Shown: positions 34,441 through 47,530 of the stretch, piece by piece
Layout of the letters: each line of letters opens with the position of its first letter
How positions within the stretch are numbered: position 1 is the first letter of the stretch
Source of the DNA: Istiophorus platypterus
Lineage: Eukaryota; Chordata; Actinopteri; Istiophoriformes; Istiophoridae
DNA: 64,000 nucleotides
Assembly: GCA_016859345.1 (NCBI GenBank)
Contig: CM029129.1
Coordinates: 20,415,695-20,479,694, forward strand
Reading direction: 5' to 3'
The notes under the pieces: model-generated
The model's input: only the letters and a program-made list of their open reading frames with translations
Told to the model about the DNA's origin: nothing
The model's database searches: none
Translations under genes and position numbers: made by a program

Positions 34441-36799
34441 GCCATTAAAACAATAGCAATCAGATTTTCAAAAGTGTCCATTTAATTTTGACGTGGTACA
34501 GCACAGTTAGGGAAAATTCAAAGAGCATTATTATCACTCTCGATCTTTGCGGTTATTAAAAATCATGGAATATCCCGAGGACCCATTCAAATAGGGTATT
34601 AAAGTATAATAATAGAAGTTTGATATTAGATTTATTGAGCTACTGGACTGCCCAAAGAACAGGCAATTCACTCTCACTTTGCATTTCTGATAATTCTACA
34701 GTGGGCAGATTTGACTGTTTAGGTACTAATTTATAGATAAATTATTTCAAATACATCCAAAAAACTACTTTCAATGCAATTATGGAAATTCAGCAAAGAA
34801 AAAATACCGACATATCAGTGTTACAGGCAGTCATAATGACTACAGTCATTTGTGTGTATGTAATGCATTAATTGTTGCATTGCCACACCACCCCAGGGTC
34901 CTTCATTTCCGCTACTCTTACACATTCCGTTTACAGTTTCTGAATATCAAGCGAGATGTACAAATATTAACGTCACGGTGACAGTGGGGCACGAGCCATT
35001 TTGACCCTTAGAGGGCGGCGGGGTTGAAGAGTTTCGAAGCCAGGGTGCGTGGCTGAAGTGCGGGGTACTGTGAGGAGAATTTGTAAGGAGTTGCCTGCAG
35101 CTGTGCAAGTGTGAATCACCTCTGAATCACATTGCAACAGATTTTTGAATGAATGGAGGGCTACATTGATTGACAGCGGTAGGTGGTCAGGGTGATCAGT
35201 GGGCATAGAAATTCCCCGACCGCCCCTCCCTCCCTTAACTTTTTTATTTTCCATATGTTTTAAAGATATGAGTTCTTTCGTCTTCCAAAAATAACCAAAG
35301 CACTTTTAGGGCATAATCTAATACACTTGTTCGTGTGATGTTATGTATGGTATTTGAGGCCACCACATATTCCCATGGGAACAGCTCAAAAGTCTATCCC
35401 TAGACTAAACAAGTGAAAGACCATTATTCATCTGAAGACATTTCTTAGATTTTTTTGGTTGACTACTTCATTCTTCAAATGAATGCTATGGAGGAACACC
35501 ATAATGACTCACTTGTCCAAGCACTGTAGCAAACTCACTTATTAAATATTTCTAAGAACTATTCCTGAAGAGATTAAGTCGAGAAATGACAAGGTACCAA
35601 AGAGAGAGAAAGGATTAAAAATGAGGGATAAACTTGGAAAAGTAGCTCTGCTGGCAGGTGCTGAATGTGCAAAGCAAACCTTTCCTCCCCAGTTTCTCTG
35701 CCACGTTGGATGAGCGGTTAAAGCCCTATAATCTGTTTTGTTCTAGGTCCCTTCTGGCCTGAAAAAAAAAGGAAAAAAAATTGGACGGACAGTAGATGGA
35801 AAGTTTAGCTTTCTTGCGAGAGGCTGTCCCCTGGAACACAGAACTGTCACCATAATCTTGAAGTCTCATTCCAAGGATGTCTCTCTTTGCATTTCATTCC
35901 ATCTCAGTAAGAACCTACCTACAGTATATCTCCAGATGCATGGAGACTGCACATTGCCACATGGCAGAGCATGTGGCTGATGTTAATGAGGGCTCTGTTC
36001 AGAGGTCTGACTTCTTACTCCAGCCTCTCAACAAAGATTCAGTGTTGCTTTGAAATTTCTTGGCATTAATCATGAAAGTAAAGGTAGAGGGAATTTCAAA
36101 TCAGTCAATCGAATCAAACAAAAACATAAAATAACAGCTAAAAATCACCATACTTGATTCTGACTAGGTGAGAGCATTTCAGTTAGATGCAAATAAAATG
36201 TTTGGCATCAGTCAGGTGTGAACAAAACACTGTTTTAAAACCTAGCATCTGAATGAGGAAATATAGTTAAATAAAGAAACAGTATTCAGTCAATTAACAG
36301 CAATTGATGACAAGCACTGTGTAGGAGCCAATGGCAAGAGCACAAATGTAATTAAAACCATGTCAGATATAGATTCATAATTTTGATTTTCACGTACCAT
36401 TAATTCTGAATCACATGGGTTTGACTGTAATTTAGACCATTATTTAACTTCACATTACAGAGGTTACAATATTTGAAATTGTTTCATTTCAGTTAAGTTT
36501 TTGGTTTTTTTAAATGGGGCCTTTTTAGGCCCACAACCTCAGTGTTCCCCACCGAAAGTGACTGCTGATTAACATGCGATCTGGTTTTCGATTTACACAT
36601 AGTACACATTTCAAATGCTTGGCTTTTAGAAAATTACTCTCTTGTCTTTTTAAAATATTTCTGTTGGATTTTCAGCCTTTACCAACACGGTAATGTTTTT
36701 CGGTTGTACCGTACCTGTACCACAGGCTGCCAAACTGACATGGCACTTCAGGTGTTGCTGAGTTTCTACCTTGGAAGCTCAAACTAATGAAAAGTTGAG
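34441..36799. other. Non-coding interval
   Basis: AT-rich, with an A-rich run at 35761-35780. No exon or named element supported. Confidence 0.5.
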
Positions 36800-37390
36800 A
36801 ATTACTTCCAACTTCCCATGTCTGACTGTAAATCAGAGGTGACTGTAAATGTCTGACTGTAAATCAGAGCTGTAGACTCACTTGGATTTGAGCAAGAGAT
36901 CAGTCACAAAAACAGCCTAAAACTTAGCAGAGTCTTGAATTCCTTGAGACTTGACTTTGTAAAGATTTGACCTGGCTTGAGACCTGTTGGCAAAAACATT
37001 CAACACCCAAGGTGTGATCTGGTAAAATCTTGGAACAACAACAACAACAAAAAAAAAATAGATAAATAAATTTGACAAAGCAAGCCAGGCCTTGAACAGA
37101 CACATAGCTGGAATACTTAATATTTCAGCCTCTGCACTGAAAGGATTTACTCTAATATTGTGACTACACAGAAGGCATATTAACAGGGTGTTCTATGCAG
37201 ACAGCTGCGTGAAAACACCACTTACACAGTCTAGAGTGTATAGCTTTCAGGTCACCATTTAGACTTTGAAGACTTGACTTGGACTCGCCCTTCATTTGAC
37301 TTTCGACTTGCAGTCTAGGGCTTGGGATCTGATCTGATCTGGACTCCTCAAATCAAATGGCTCGATCCTTGACTCGGAAAACTCTGAAGC
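36800..37390. repeat. Degenerate GACTTG-rich repeat
   Basis: GACTTG and its variants (GACTTTG, GACCTG, GACTCG) recur through two clusters, about 36930-36985 and 37255-37385, around an A-rich tract at 37037-37060. At the left edge, TGTCTGACTGTAAATCAGAG is duplicated in tandem at 36819-36838 and 36850-36869 (period 31). Repeats built from GACTTG words are common in teleost genomes, but I cannot name the family with confidence. Confidence 0.45.
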
Positions 37391-38750
37391 TCGGCGATAA
37401 CCTAATACAGCCTTATTGTCCTCTGCGCCCTCATTAAGTACAACCTCTTAGCTAAATCAATTGGCTCCTTTTAATTCACACGGTACAGTATATTCTCACG
37501 TTTCTCTCCATAATCTATCAGTTTAAAATATAAGAGGTCTCTCCACTCTGGTTCACATTAGTAAATCAAGTAAGCCTTAATCTTCAACTCCTCCCACAGC
37601 AATCAATCACTGATCCCCATCTCTTTTTTCACTCCAATTAGCTGCACCTGTAGCGCTCAGCTTCCATCTCTAAATGCTGTCGCCATCTGCATGAAGGCTC
37701 CATTTACAGTAACGGGGATGATGATGAGGATTATATCGATGACTGATGAATCTCATTTCCATAAGGAATGATCCCAGTTTAGGGGGCTCAGTTTTAGACT
37801 CATTCTTATGTTTCTTTTCGTGGCTTCTTATATGGACGACAATGAATTGACAGGAATATTTCAGATGACTTTGACAAACGGCATGTAAAAAAAAATGAAT
37901 TCTCGTCTCAAGTGAGATGGTAACAAAGGAAAGTCTGTCTAGAGGATTCTATGTTTGAAAATGGAAAACCAGTGCTGCTGAGGTATAGTTGTGGCTCCAC
38001 AAAGTCCCTTTCCCGACTGTACAGTATAATGACCTTAGATAGGTTAGCCAGTGCGGCAAGCAGGGTCTGGCAAGCATGATGAAACCGGAGCAATGCCCTG
38101 CTTCCAGCCTATGATCAATGACAAGAAAGTATCAGTATGTCAGCGAAGGACTGCACAGCATGCCAAAGGAGGACACACACTCTCAGAGGACCTTGCACAG
38201 GCCTGCGGATTCAGTCGAGGCAGAAGAGGTTAACATGCCCCATTCCACATAAGGGGACAACTCGCGGTGTCATTTGTCAAATGCATGTTCTCTTTCACTC
38301 TCCGGCCCCTTTAGCAAAGCAACAGTCTGGATGTTATAGGGCCATATTTCCATATTGTGGGCGGAGGTGATGCACCATTTGTGGAGTTGAGACTGTCACA
38401 GCTATTGAGTATCAAATAAATGTATTTCATGGTTCATTTCATAGTGACAGTGCAATTAACAGGATTAGATTCCACCTTTTATAATAAAAAGATGTGTTAC
38501 ACATAGACTTTATAGCTGCAGCTAATTTCCAGCTCTTGTCCCTTGGTGGGCTTTTAAAGTGATTACACAATCTGAAATTAAATTACATAATCTGAAATGG
38601 ATTCTCAGTTAAAAAGAGAAAAATAAGTATGACTACTGTCATAATGCCGTTCAGATTGTCACTTAGATACGAAGTTAGAATTTTAGATTAAAACCTAAAA
38701 TTAGGTCTTTAGTGTTATTTCTTTTTTAGCTGGACCACAACAGCCCTGTA
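37391..38750. other. Non-coding spacer
   Basis: No exon or element recognised. Confidence 0.5.
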
Positions 38751-38990
38751 AAGGAAAATGTCCATGGCTGACTGACTGAGCAATATAGTTACACCACTGA
38801 TCAGCCAGATGCCACATGACTGATAGCTGACGTTACACCATTGGTCAGCCGACCCTTTGTCAGAGTTTCCTAATTGGCCATTCCTCTTCTAGACAGATTC
38901 AGCTCTCCATGCGTCCCTCAGCTGGCCGTACAGCAGCTACCACAGACTTGAATGAGCCTCTAACTCTCTCTCCAAGTGATCGCTTTACAT
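38751..38990 (+). repeat. Dispersed repeat, copy 1 of a pair
   Basis: AAATGTCCATGGCTGACTGA begins a segment that runs CTGAG, ATAGTTACACC and GATCAGCC, then CATTGGTCAGCCGACC, GTCAGAGTTTCC and AATTGGCCATTCCTCTT. A shorter copy with matching blocks lies at about 58059-58150. The element is probably an old DNA transposon fragment; the flanking sequence to about 39230 may belong to it as well. Confidence 0.5.
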
Positions 38991-39829
38991 GTAAACAATA
39001 CCGAAATCCCAGCGCAGCTATCGTCTTTAACTTGTGTGTCTGGCCATATTATCAGATGAAGCTGTGGTTATAAAATCCGGATTTTAGCAGTTTCAGAACA
39101 GCAGCTTGGAAATGGCTTGGAAGTGACTGCTGGGTAACATGTCGTCTTAATGGGGCTCCCTTCGGTCACCATTTCACACTTGCTCCATTTATTGACAACA
39201 GAAACAGGAAAACATGTAAATGAGAACAGCTTTATTTTACCGAATTAAACTGTATTTAATTACTGTATATGTGAGTACAGAGAGTACAAGAAAGGCAAAC
39301 AGTTAAAGGATAGTTAAGCCACATACCAGGTTTTGACTTTGTCTTGTTTATCATTGGATAAAAAAAAAGAAAGAAAGAAGGGTTTCGGGGCTAGGTTTGT
39401 TTGTTTGTTTGTTTGGCACAGGCAGGAAGGCACAAAATGCAATTCTGTACAAATAAAAACCTTACACCAGAGCTGAGAATATGTGGCTTTACCCAGCTTA
39501 CTTTGATATGTATGAGTAGATACCTGACTAGAATAGTTGTCTGTTTTCCATTCCAGGAAATTAGATATTACTTTCTACAATCCAGTTTTTTTTGTAGAGG
39601 TTTTAATTTTCTTTATTAGTTAACATATTTTGAACTATAGCTAGAAAAATATACAAACAATGTTATGTTGGAACCAAATATTAATATTTTATTTTGAATT
39701 TTATCATTCAAACTTCAATAAGCAAACCCCCTACACCATTCGGAATTTCACTGTAATTATTGGGATTGCATAACCCTCCTCAAGACTAACTGATAAAAGG
39801 TCAAGCCAAATAAGAACTAACCCTTTTGC
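38991..39829. other. Non-coding spacer
   Basis: May include the right part of the preceding repeat. A short (GTTT)n run is at 39395-39414. No exon seen. Confidence 0.45.
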
Positions 39830-40140
39830 CAACAGTAAATCTAGTGTATTCTAAGGTAAACAAATGAATTAATGAGCTGTAATTCCAAGGACGCACTCTT
39901 AATAGTGTCACTCGGAGAGGCCAGACTGGGCCCGGCTAATTGGCACAAAGTTCAAAGTTGCACAATAAAGGCGAAGCGCTGTAACATATGCAACAGTTAA
40001 TAGGGTTTAGCGTGTGAAATAACGGCAGCGGTGAGCTCATGAGGGGGGCAATTATGACAAAGCTGTGCACATCCTAGATAACCGTCCGCCTGACTCAATC
40101 TGGCTAAGCCCCTGTGGAGGCAGTTCGCAGCAGCTCCAGG
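39830..40140. promoter_or_regulatory. Candidate conserved non-coding element with a nuclear-receptor-type site
   Basis: A repeat-free stretch containing GCTAATTGG, a direct-repeat nuclear-receptor-like site AAGTTCAAAGTTG at 39948-39960 (DR1 type, as bound by HNF4/RXR partners) and adjacent SOX-like ACAATAAAG. Motif clustering is suggestive of an enhancer only; each site is degenerate. Confidence 0.2.
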
Positions 40141-43100
40141 GGCTGGAGAAACTAACAAGAGGAGGAGGATGGAGAGAACAATTCCACATAAACAAGCGTC
40201 TAACAAGCTCTACGCGCAGTAATATTGAGCATGTGTAATGTAAAGCCATCTGGAATACTGTGGGAATACACATTTACACAAAGGCGTCACCGCATGCTGA
40301 AATCAGACACATGACACACACTTCCGGGGAACGCAATCAAACACATAAGCACGCGCGCACACACCGACAGGAATTCCTCGTGTAAACGATACAAATGCCG
40401 AAATGAAGATCGCTCAGTGCAAACACAATGGCAAGGGAGGGAAGTGGGCAACGCGCCACTTGAATCCCCTTTATCCTCCATATCCAGGCTGAGATGACAT
40501 CATAATGACATCACCTGGCGCCCTTTTCACGAACTTGGCAAAGCTCCACCAGAGCCTAGGGAGACGTTAACTGTGAGGTGAAAGTCGGTGAAGTGCCCCT
40601 TTAACGGTTGTTACACCAGTTTTGGACGCTCGGAAGGAGTTTTACTTGTTGACCATTGCCTTAATAAACACTGCAGGATGTCCTTAACTCCGCTTACAAC
40701 GTGATTATAGTGTGTTTTACTTTGTTATAAACTACATACTGCTTGTAAGTGCTAAGTAGAGAGGTTTAAGTTAAAGGGTTCCCTGGTGCGTCATCAAACC
40801 GAGCAAAGATGTCAAACACAAAGCCTTAAAAGCACACAATATGTAGTGGGCAGGGTTCTGTGCATCATAAGCCTTTTCCTCTGATAGTCTTGTGCAAGAA
40901 ACTCGCCTGCTTGCCTTGGCCAAGCTGCACATTACGTGAAGTTTTACTGGGAGAATCTGCACACTGAAATCGATGTGACACAGCGGGGTAGTTTCACTGA
41001 GGAAGACTTCTCACTCTGTTGGCCATGTTGAATAAACAGTGGGATTGCTAGCCCAAAAAAAATAAGAAGCCCTCTGCAGCACATGGATGTTTTAATGATA
41101 AGCCGTGGTATCATCTCTTGCCTGTCTGCTGCCAAACACACCTTTCTGTCCTGCTCATGCAATGTGAATGGCAGCTGTGTTTAATATTGGGGTTTGGGAA
41201 GGACATCAAGTAATTCTAAGCAAAAAAGGCTCGAGTCCAAGCCCTAAGTCATTGGTGTTAAAGTCAAAGTAGTTGTTTTATATTTTGTAAAGTCATCACG
41301 TGCATGACTTGAATGAATGCGATATGGACTGATGCTTCTTTTCAAGAGAAGAAACATGAAAGATGCTTTAAAAGAATTGCACATTTCATTTATGTATAAG
41401 AAAACAGGTATTAATAAGGATATGTGTTGAAACCACACTGCATCACCACCACAGTTTTTAAGAGATTTTTAAGAGATCCATGTTACTTTCTGTCACTGCT
41501 GAAAGAACGTGCTTGTGATCGTGATTCATCGACTAGCAGCTCATGACAGCTATTAAATAAAAGTTTTTCTTTTTTTTTTCTTATTCATGCTTTTATGCAA
41601 TAAAAATAATTCTCATTATGTGTTTTCTATACAGTAGATGTCTGGTAGCTTCAGACAACATCATCTGGAGTGCAGACAAGGCCTGGACTCATAATTCTTG
41701 TTTACCTCATATCAACAGAAGAGGACCTCAGTAGTTAGGCTAAGCAGTGCTACAAAACTGGCTGACAAGCGACGAGAGACAACAGAAGAGGAATAAAAAC
41801 GTTCCCAAGGATGTTACTGCCTTGGGAGATGATGTGTAAGCCAGACTTGGAATTAGGAAAAAACACCAAGCTAGTATCCAAATGACTAAATTTAGTGCCA
41901 GATGTGCGTCATGAGCCTCTCGTTGCAACATCAACGCTGAATAAAAGCACATCACGGTCGTCACATAAAATGTAATATATGCAATTAGATGCTTCTGGTT
42001 TTTATTTATTTATTTATTTTTTTGCCAAAACAGGCTTCCAGTGGTTAATGGCATTGGCTGTGCGGATGTGCAATTCATGTAAAAATGCATTAGGCTTACA
42101 CATTCAGTCCAGTGTATTTGCCATTCATTTACTGGAATGTAATTTGTCTCTTTTTAGGTTTTTCTCCCATCAGCGTCAATAAGTCTTCAAAAACTATACA
42201 GTAATACCTCAAGAGGACTGAGCCAACTAATACGGACAATGAACAGTGTACAGTAAATACTACTTAGACAAAAATAAGTATTTGACCATTATAATCATAT
42301 TGCTCTTATTGTTGGTGATCTCAGTCTCTCTCTGCATTTTAGATTCATGGCCATCGTGGACCAAAACAGTACCTCCCTGGCAGAGGTAGTAAACATTTTC
42401 AGTTCTCTTGGAAATGTGGTGTTATATCAACCTGCTCATGAGTTCCACTTGGTATCATTTAAGCCTTCAGTTGGCTGTCAGATATACTAAGGCCTCTCAT
42501 CCATTTTTGTTATTCCACATAATTAGGCTATTGGCCTCTGTCCTTTAAAATCTTGGCAACGATACCTGTGTGTGAATCCAGCACTGTGTGCAAGTTTATC
42601 CATCTGCAGATATGCAAGAGAAGCACGCGTACAAATGAAGTGTTTTTACAGTACAAACCGATAGTGTGAGTTAAGTGCAGTTTCTTTCATGGGAAAATAC
42701 AATAGGACTTGTGATTATCTAAATATAAACCAAGTAAAACGGTTTAAACTTGTCACTAAACTGGAAAAAATGAAAAGCCACTGTCCACAAGTGATGCAGG
42801 CAACTTTGATTTGATTTCAGTGACCTTCCAGGCAACCTTGTGTGACGAGATAAATTAGACACCTAACCATGGCTGGCTTATCAGGCTAGAGGGCCCTGGG
42901 CCAAAAAAGCGGTGCAAAGCTCCATTGACTTTGAGCTTGTTACAATTTGGTTAAACACAGATTTATGTACAAATATGCACCACATGAAATTTGACACAAG
43001 CCCCCGCCACCCCCACAAGTCAGGTAAAAATGCATAAACCCCCTCAAGGTCCTTGTCATTGCATTTGCTACATTTCTAAATACATTGGGAATTAATCAAA

Positions 43101-44836
43101 TTACTAAACTATTCTAGTCATTGATATGGGGCCTTTGGGGCTCTTTACTGTCCGGGGTCCTAGAGTTGGTTGTTCACCTTGCCAGGTGGCTCCAGCCTTG
43201 CTTCTGACCTTGGAGGCCAATGTTAACATGTTGACCCCTACAGCAACTTACAAGGATTCTGTCGTCTACTGGGGTAATTTCAATGGCGCATTAATGGTCT
43301 CACTACTTCCGGCATCGGGTTTGGCCCTTTCCGTTCCAAACCGAGGGGGACTGTGGCAAAGATATTGATATGCAAATTGCCGTTTGATGTCATTTGGCAT
43401 TTGATGTCATCTTTTTTGAGCAGCCAGTATGTACTTCTTTGGAGAGGGAGCGAGGAGGCAACACCGGGAGCTTGCTAATGGAAAAAGTTGCCTGCCGGCT
43501 TTGTATCTCCATCTCCATCATTCTCTATGTTGAGTCTGAAATGCTCCCACTAATACATTAACCTCTCCGTAACCTCCGTCTCCCCCAGTACACCTCATTT
43601 AGCATCGTTTTGATCACAAAGTGAGCTCTGGCGATACATATAGAAAATGGGGCAAATTCGCTGGAACCCTCTCCAAAGGCAACAACCGTCTTTTCAAAAG
43701 TGTAGCTGCCAACTGACGGGCTGCCATGTCTGTGTGTGCATCATATTTTTCCACAACCATTAGACATGCTGAAAGAGGGGATGTATTTAACATCATAGAA
43801 TGCGGGGGGGTTGTCAGCAAACTGAAGCCCTGCTGGTGAATTTCGCTTGCTGGGGATATATAGTAACATAACTGGAGATTTAGGACGATAAAACTTGAAT
43901 GAACTGGCTCTGAATGTGGCCATGCTCACATCACTGTTTGATTTGTGCCTCATTTCATTGTGCCTGTTACAACATTTTCAGGCATTAAGAGTTGAGATGA
44001 GTGCACAGGCTTGAAATGCGTTTCTAGGACTGGCAGAAGAACGTACATGCATCGATTTGTACATGCAAAACTGTAGTTTTCTGTCTAGGTCCCTGCAAAG
44101 ACGCCGGCTTTTGTTTGTTCATATCTTGAGAGAAAGCAAACATGCATATTTCCCATAATCTTTCCCAGCTTTTCCTTTACATATCAATCAGTTTTTTAAA
44201 CTAAGTAAATGCTTATAACGTTACTGACTGTGATACTAAAAAACATTTAGTAATAACAAAATAAACTCATTTGGAATCTGCCCAGATGTCTCATCTGAAT
44301 CAATAAAAGTTTAACCATAAACAATATGTGTAATATTAATCAATTCTACATTGAGCTTTTAAACCGCTCTGACTGACTCTCACTGACTGACACAAAATTT
44401 GTTTCATATAGGCAGCAGTTTTCTCTCAGTTGAACTGTAGTCATGTTTCCCATCTCAATCATGAAATTTCCTAAATAACAAAATAACAAAGAAGATTTTC
44501 TTCACAGGAACATCATAACTAATTTAAGCAATTTTGTTTCTACAGGAACTGTCTGTGTGCTTGGACAGCGCAGGAAACCAGAGGGCAAAATCAAACCACA
44601 AGCAAAAGAGTTCTCAGTAAGGCAGTAAATAGGACTGAATTTGTCAGGGGAATAAAAAAATGCACCACTGTTAGAACCAGTGTTTTTTTGTGGGATCTGT
44701 GCTTGGAGCTTTTTTCTTAAAATGTGCTGCCGCTGATCATCAAATGCATGTACACAGACAGACAGACATTTGAATCAGTCTTGTAATATGTTATGTGGTT
44801 TATCTCCTATCACATAAAATTTGCTATCAATCGTCA
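40141..44836. other. Non-coding interval
   Basis: No supported exon. A word reading ACCTCCCTGGCAGAGGTAGT near 42371-42390 resembles the very end of the LINE tails at 28.2 and 45.3 kb and could be a third, almost erased copy. The stretch 42870-43390 is unusually GC-variable with GGGCC words and may be transposon-derived, but no ends were found. A direct repeat of TTTGATGTCAT lies at about 43384-43411. Confidence 0.45.
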
Positions 44837-44875
44837 AACACACACACACATACACACACAAACACAAACACAAAT
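44837..44875. repeat. (CA)n microsatellite, imperfect
   Basis: CA units with ATAC and AAAC interruptions. Confidence 0.9.
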
Positions 44876-45030
44876 ACCTACACGCCCCAACACTCAGATG
44901 GGGAACAAGATCAAATCATCGAAATATTCTTTTTTCTGGAAGTTGTGTAATTTTTTTCATAATCCAGAGACACATATACACTAAAATGTGCACACGCAAA
45001 TCAAATTCTTCAGATGCCTCAGTAAAACTA
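44876..45030. other. Non-coding spacer
   Basis: Nothing recognised. Confidence 0.5.
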
Positions 45031-45303
45031 GAATGGCACTAAGTAGAGCATATACCTCTGCCAGGGCCAGTGTGAAACAACATACACCAGACTTCAGAGA
45101 GAAAAAAAAAAAATCATATTCATAGGAAATTATCCTGATACTCTCCAAAACTTAGCGGGTTCTTCCCCGGCCCACGTCCCATCCCTCCACCAGGTTGGGT
45201 GCAAATTGGTTCAGTCTTTCTGGCATCATGCTTTTGATTAGTGACCCAACAAACAACACAACAGTCAGACACGGGTGAAAACAAAACTTTTCTGGCAGGT
45301 AAT
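45031..45303 (+). mobile_element. RTE/Expander-type LINE 3' tail, copy 2
   Basis: Same block order as the copy at 27971-28240: GGCACTAAGTAGAGCATA, ACCTCTGCCAGGG, GCGGGTTCTTCCCCGGCCCA, CCATCCCTCCACCAGG, GGTGCAAATTGGTTCAGT, CCAACAAACAACACAACAG, CAGACACGGGTGAAAAC and TTCTGGCAGG. The left half is more diverged and carries a poly-A tract near 45102-45113. No reverse transcriptase remains. Confidence 0.65.
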
Positions 45304-46158
45304 AACACAAGAATATAGCACATCTCATGCAAGGATTTAATGCGAGCCTTTTGTCAAGCGAAGATGAGAAAAATCCAATTCAGAGCATTAGCGATCCATG
45401 TTGTCCTTGATTGCACCCAATCTGCAGATAAAAGCTCGCTTGTTATCGATAAATCCTTCAGATTTCAGCCAACTTGATTTCTACTTTAAATTGTCCTATT
45501 ATTTTTAATCTCTGCAGGGTAGCGCTTGAACATTACAGAATACTCTGGGAAGGAAAGACCAGCGATGCTCCACACTCCAAAAATATATATTGTTGTGTTT
45601 GCTCCAAATTAGTTAATCCCTGTTTTGCACACAACTGCAAAGTACCCACGGAAAATCAATAAGAGAGCTGAGAGATTTCATTAAGTGAAGAGCCCTTGTG
45701 GTGACTTTCTTGGAGAGCTGCGCTGATCCAACAACCTATCAGGGCCTTTTAGTCTATTACGGCAAGATTTTCAGGGCATTATTATGGGTTCAAGGGTCAA
45801 ATTGTACACTCCTGATCCTGCCTGTTGGGACTTGCTTTAATCTGGAAGCAGTTTTGAGCTGATTGCATTCCTCCTCATTTATTTTGCACAACACATGAAA
45901 CTCAGAAGAGCATGATCGCTGCAGAGCACTGGGTGGCGTCAGTGGTGACAGAGCTATTCATCGAATGGTTTTAAAAGGCATAAACTATTTTTCTGATAAA
46001 CTCAAAACATATTTTAAGACATGTTAAAATCGGGCAGTTTATGTAGATTTTTTCCACCAAATATAGGAATATAATATTGGGAATAAAGGTTGTTAATAAT
46101 AATTACTGTGCCACTGCATGTGCTCATTACTTATCAAAATGTACCTTATAGATATATA
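45304..46158. other. Non-coding spacer
   Basis: Repeat-poor, AT-rich, no exon recognised. Ends at a TA dinucleotide (46157-46158) that is the expected target site of the following Tc1 element. Confidence 0.5.
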
Positions 46159-47522
46159 CTGTTAGGTTCATAAGTATTTGGAAAGTGACACAATTTTCGT
46201 AATTTTGCCTCTGTACATCACTACCAAGTTTAAACTTTCTGATTTAATTTGAGGGGGTTTACAAAAATTTTTAATTAACTGTTCAGGAATTACAGTCGCT
46301 TTTATACATAGTCCTCATTTTCAGAGGCTCAAGAGTAATTGGATAATTGACTGACAATCAGTTTCATGGAAAGGTGTTGCCTGGTCCCTCAATATTTCAT
46401 GATAAATGAAGCAGATAAAAGGTCTGGAGTGGACTCCAAGTGTTGAATTTGCATTTGGTAGCCGTTCAGAGGAACTCTCAACATGCAGTCCAAAGAGGTG
46501 TCAATGCAAATTAAGGAGGCCATCATTAGGCTGAAAAAAACAAAACAAACCTATCAGACAGATGGCAGAACCTTTAGAAGTTCCTCATGTGAACACAGAA
46601 TTCTTTCCTTGGCAAAGGAAAAACACTTCACAACATCTAGCCAGGTCAGAAACACACTGCAGGATATAGGTGCATCATTGTCAAAGTCTATAATCAAGTG
46701 ACGCCCTCATGAATGTATATACAGAGGGTTTAACATAAGGTTCACACCACTGGTAACACTCCAGAACAGAAAGGCCGGATTAGACTTTTCCAGAAAACAT
46801 CTGAAAAAGCCTGAACAGTTTTGAGCGAGATTCTTTGGACAGATGAAACCAAGATGAACTTGTACCAGAATGATGGAAAAAGAAGAGGATGGAGAGGGAA
46901 AGAAAACGGCTAATGATCCAAAGCCTACACATCATCTGTCAGACATGGTGGAGGAAGTTATATGGCCTGGGCATGTTCGACTGCCAACGGAACTGGGTCA
47001 GTGGTGTTTATTGATGATGTGACTGATGATAGAAGCAGCAGGATGAACTCCGAAGTGTATAGAGCTCAACTATCTGCTCAGATTCAGCCAATGCTGCTAA
47101 ACTGAATGTTGCTTCGCAGTACGGATGGATAATGACCCGAAACATACTGCGAAAGCAACCCAAGCACCTCTCGAGGCAAAGAAATGGAATATTCTTAAAT
47201 GGCCAGGTCAGTCACCTGACCTCAATCCAACTGAGCATGTTTTTCAGTCACTGGAGACAAAACTGAGGGCAGAAAGACCCACAAACAAGCAGCAACTGAA
47301 AGTGGCTGCAGTAAAGGCCTGGCAAAGCATCTCAAGGGCGGAAACTCAACATCTGGTGATGTCCAAGGGTTCCAGACTTAAGAGGATTTTAAGGATTTTA
47401 ATCCGAGTATTAAGAATAATCTTCATATTTGTAATTATGTTGTTTTGTCTAATTATTTCTGAGCCTCTGAAAATGAGGGACTATGTAAAATCCACCAACA
47501 TGGATTTGAAACTAAACGAAAA
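46159..47522 (+). mobile_element. Tc1/mariner-type transposon, decayed
   Basis: The left end starts at a TA with CTGTTAGGTTCATAAGTATT, typical of a teleost Tc1 family. The inner part of the terminal inverted repeat is visible on both sides: about 46300-46340 and, inverted, about 47451-47490, both containing CTCATTTTCAGAGGCTC or its complement. The outermost part of the right inverted repeat is missing, so the copy cannot be cut out by a transposase. Between the arms lies a broken transposase gene, described in the next entry. Total length, about 1.36 kb, is slightly short for a full Tc1 element, as expected after loss of the right end. Confidence 0.9.
46483..47376 (+). pseudogene. Tc1-type transposase pseudogene (DD34E)
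   Basis: The gene is read in at least three different frames. The N-terminal helix-turn-helix part opens at the ATG at 46483 (starting MQSKEVSMQIKEAIIRLKK). The first catalytic aspartate is visible in ILWTDETK at about 46830-46853. The second and the glutamate lie in the frame opening at 47125: DNDPKHTAK and, 34 residues on, the E of SPDLNPTEH, which is the DD34E spacing of Tc1 transposases. Frames differ between 46483 and 46842 and again between 46842 and 47125, so there are at least two frameshifts or indels. The C-terminus diverges after about 47370. The enzyme would have cut and pasted the element at TA sites; this copy is inactive. Confidence 0.9.
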
Positions 47523-47530
47523 ATTGTAAG

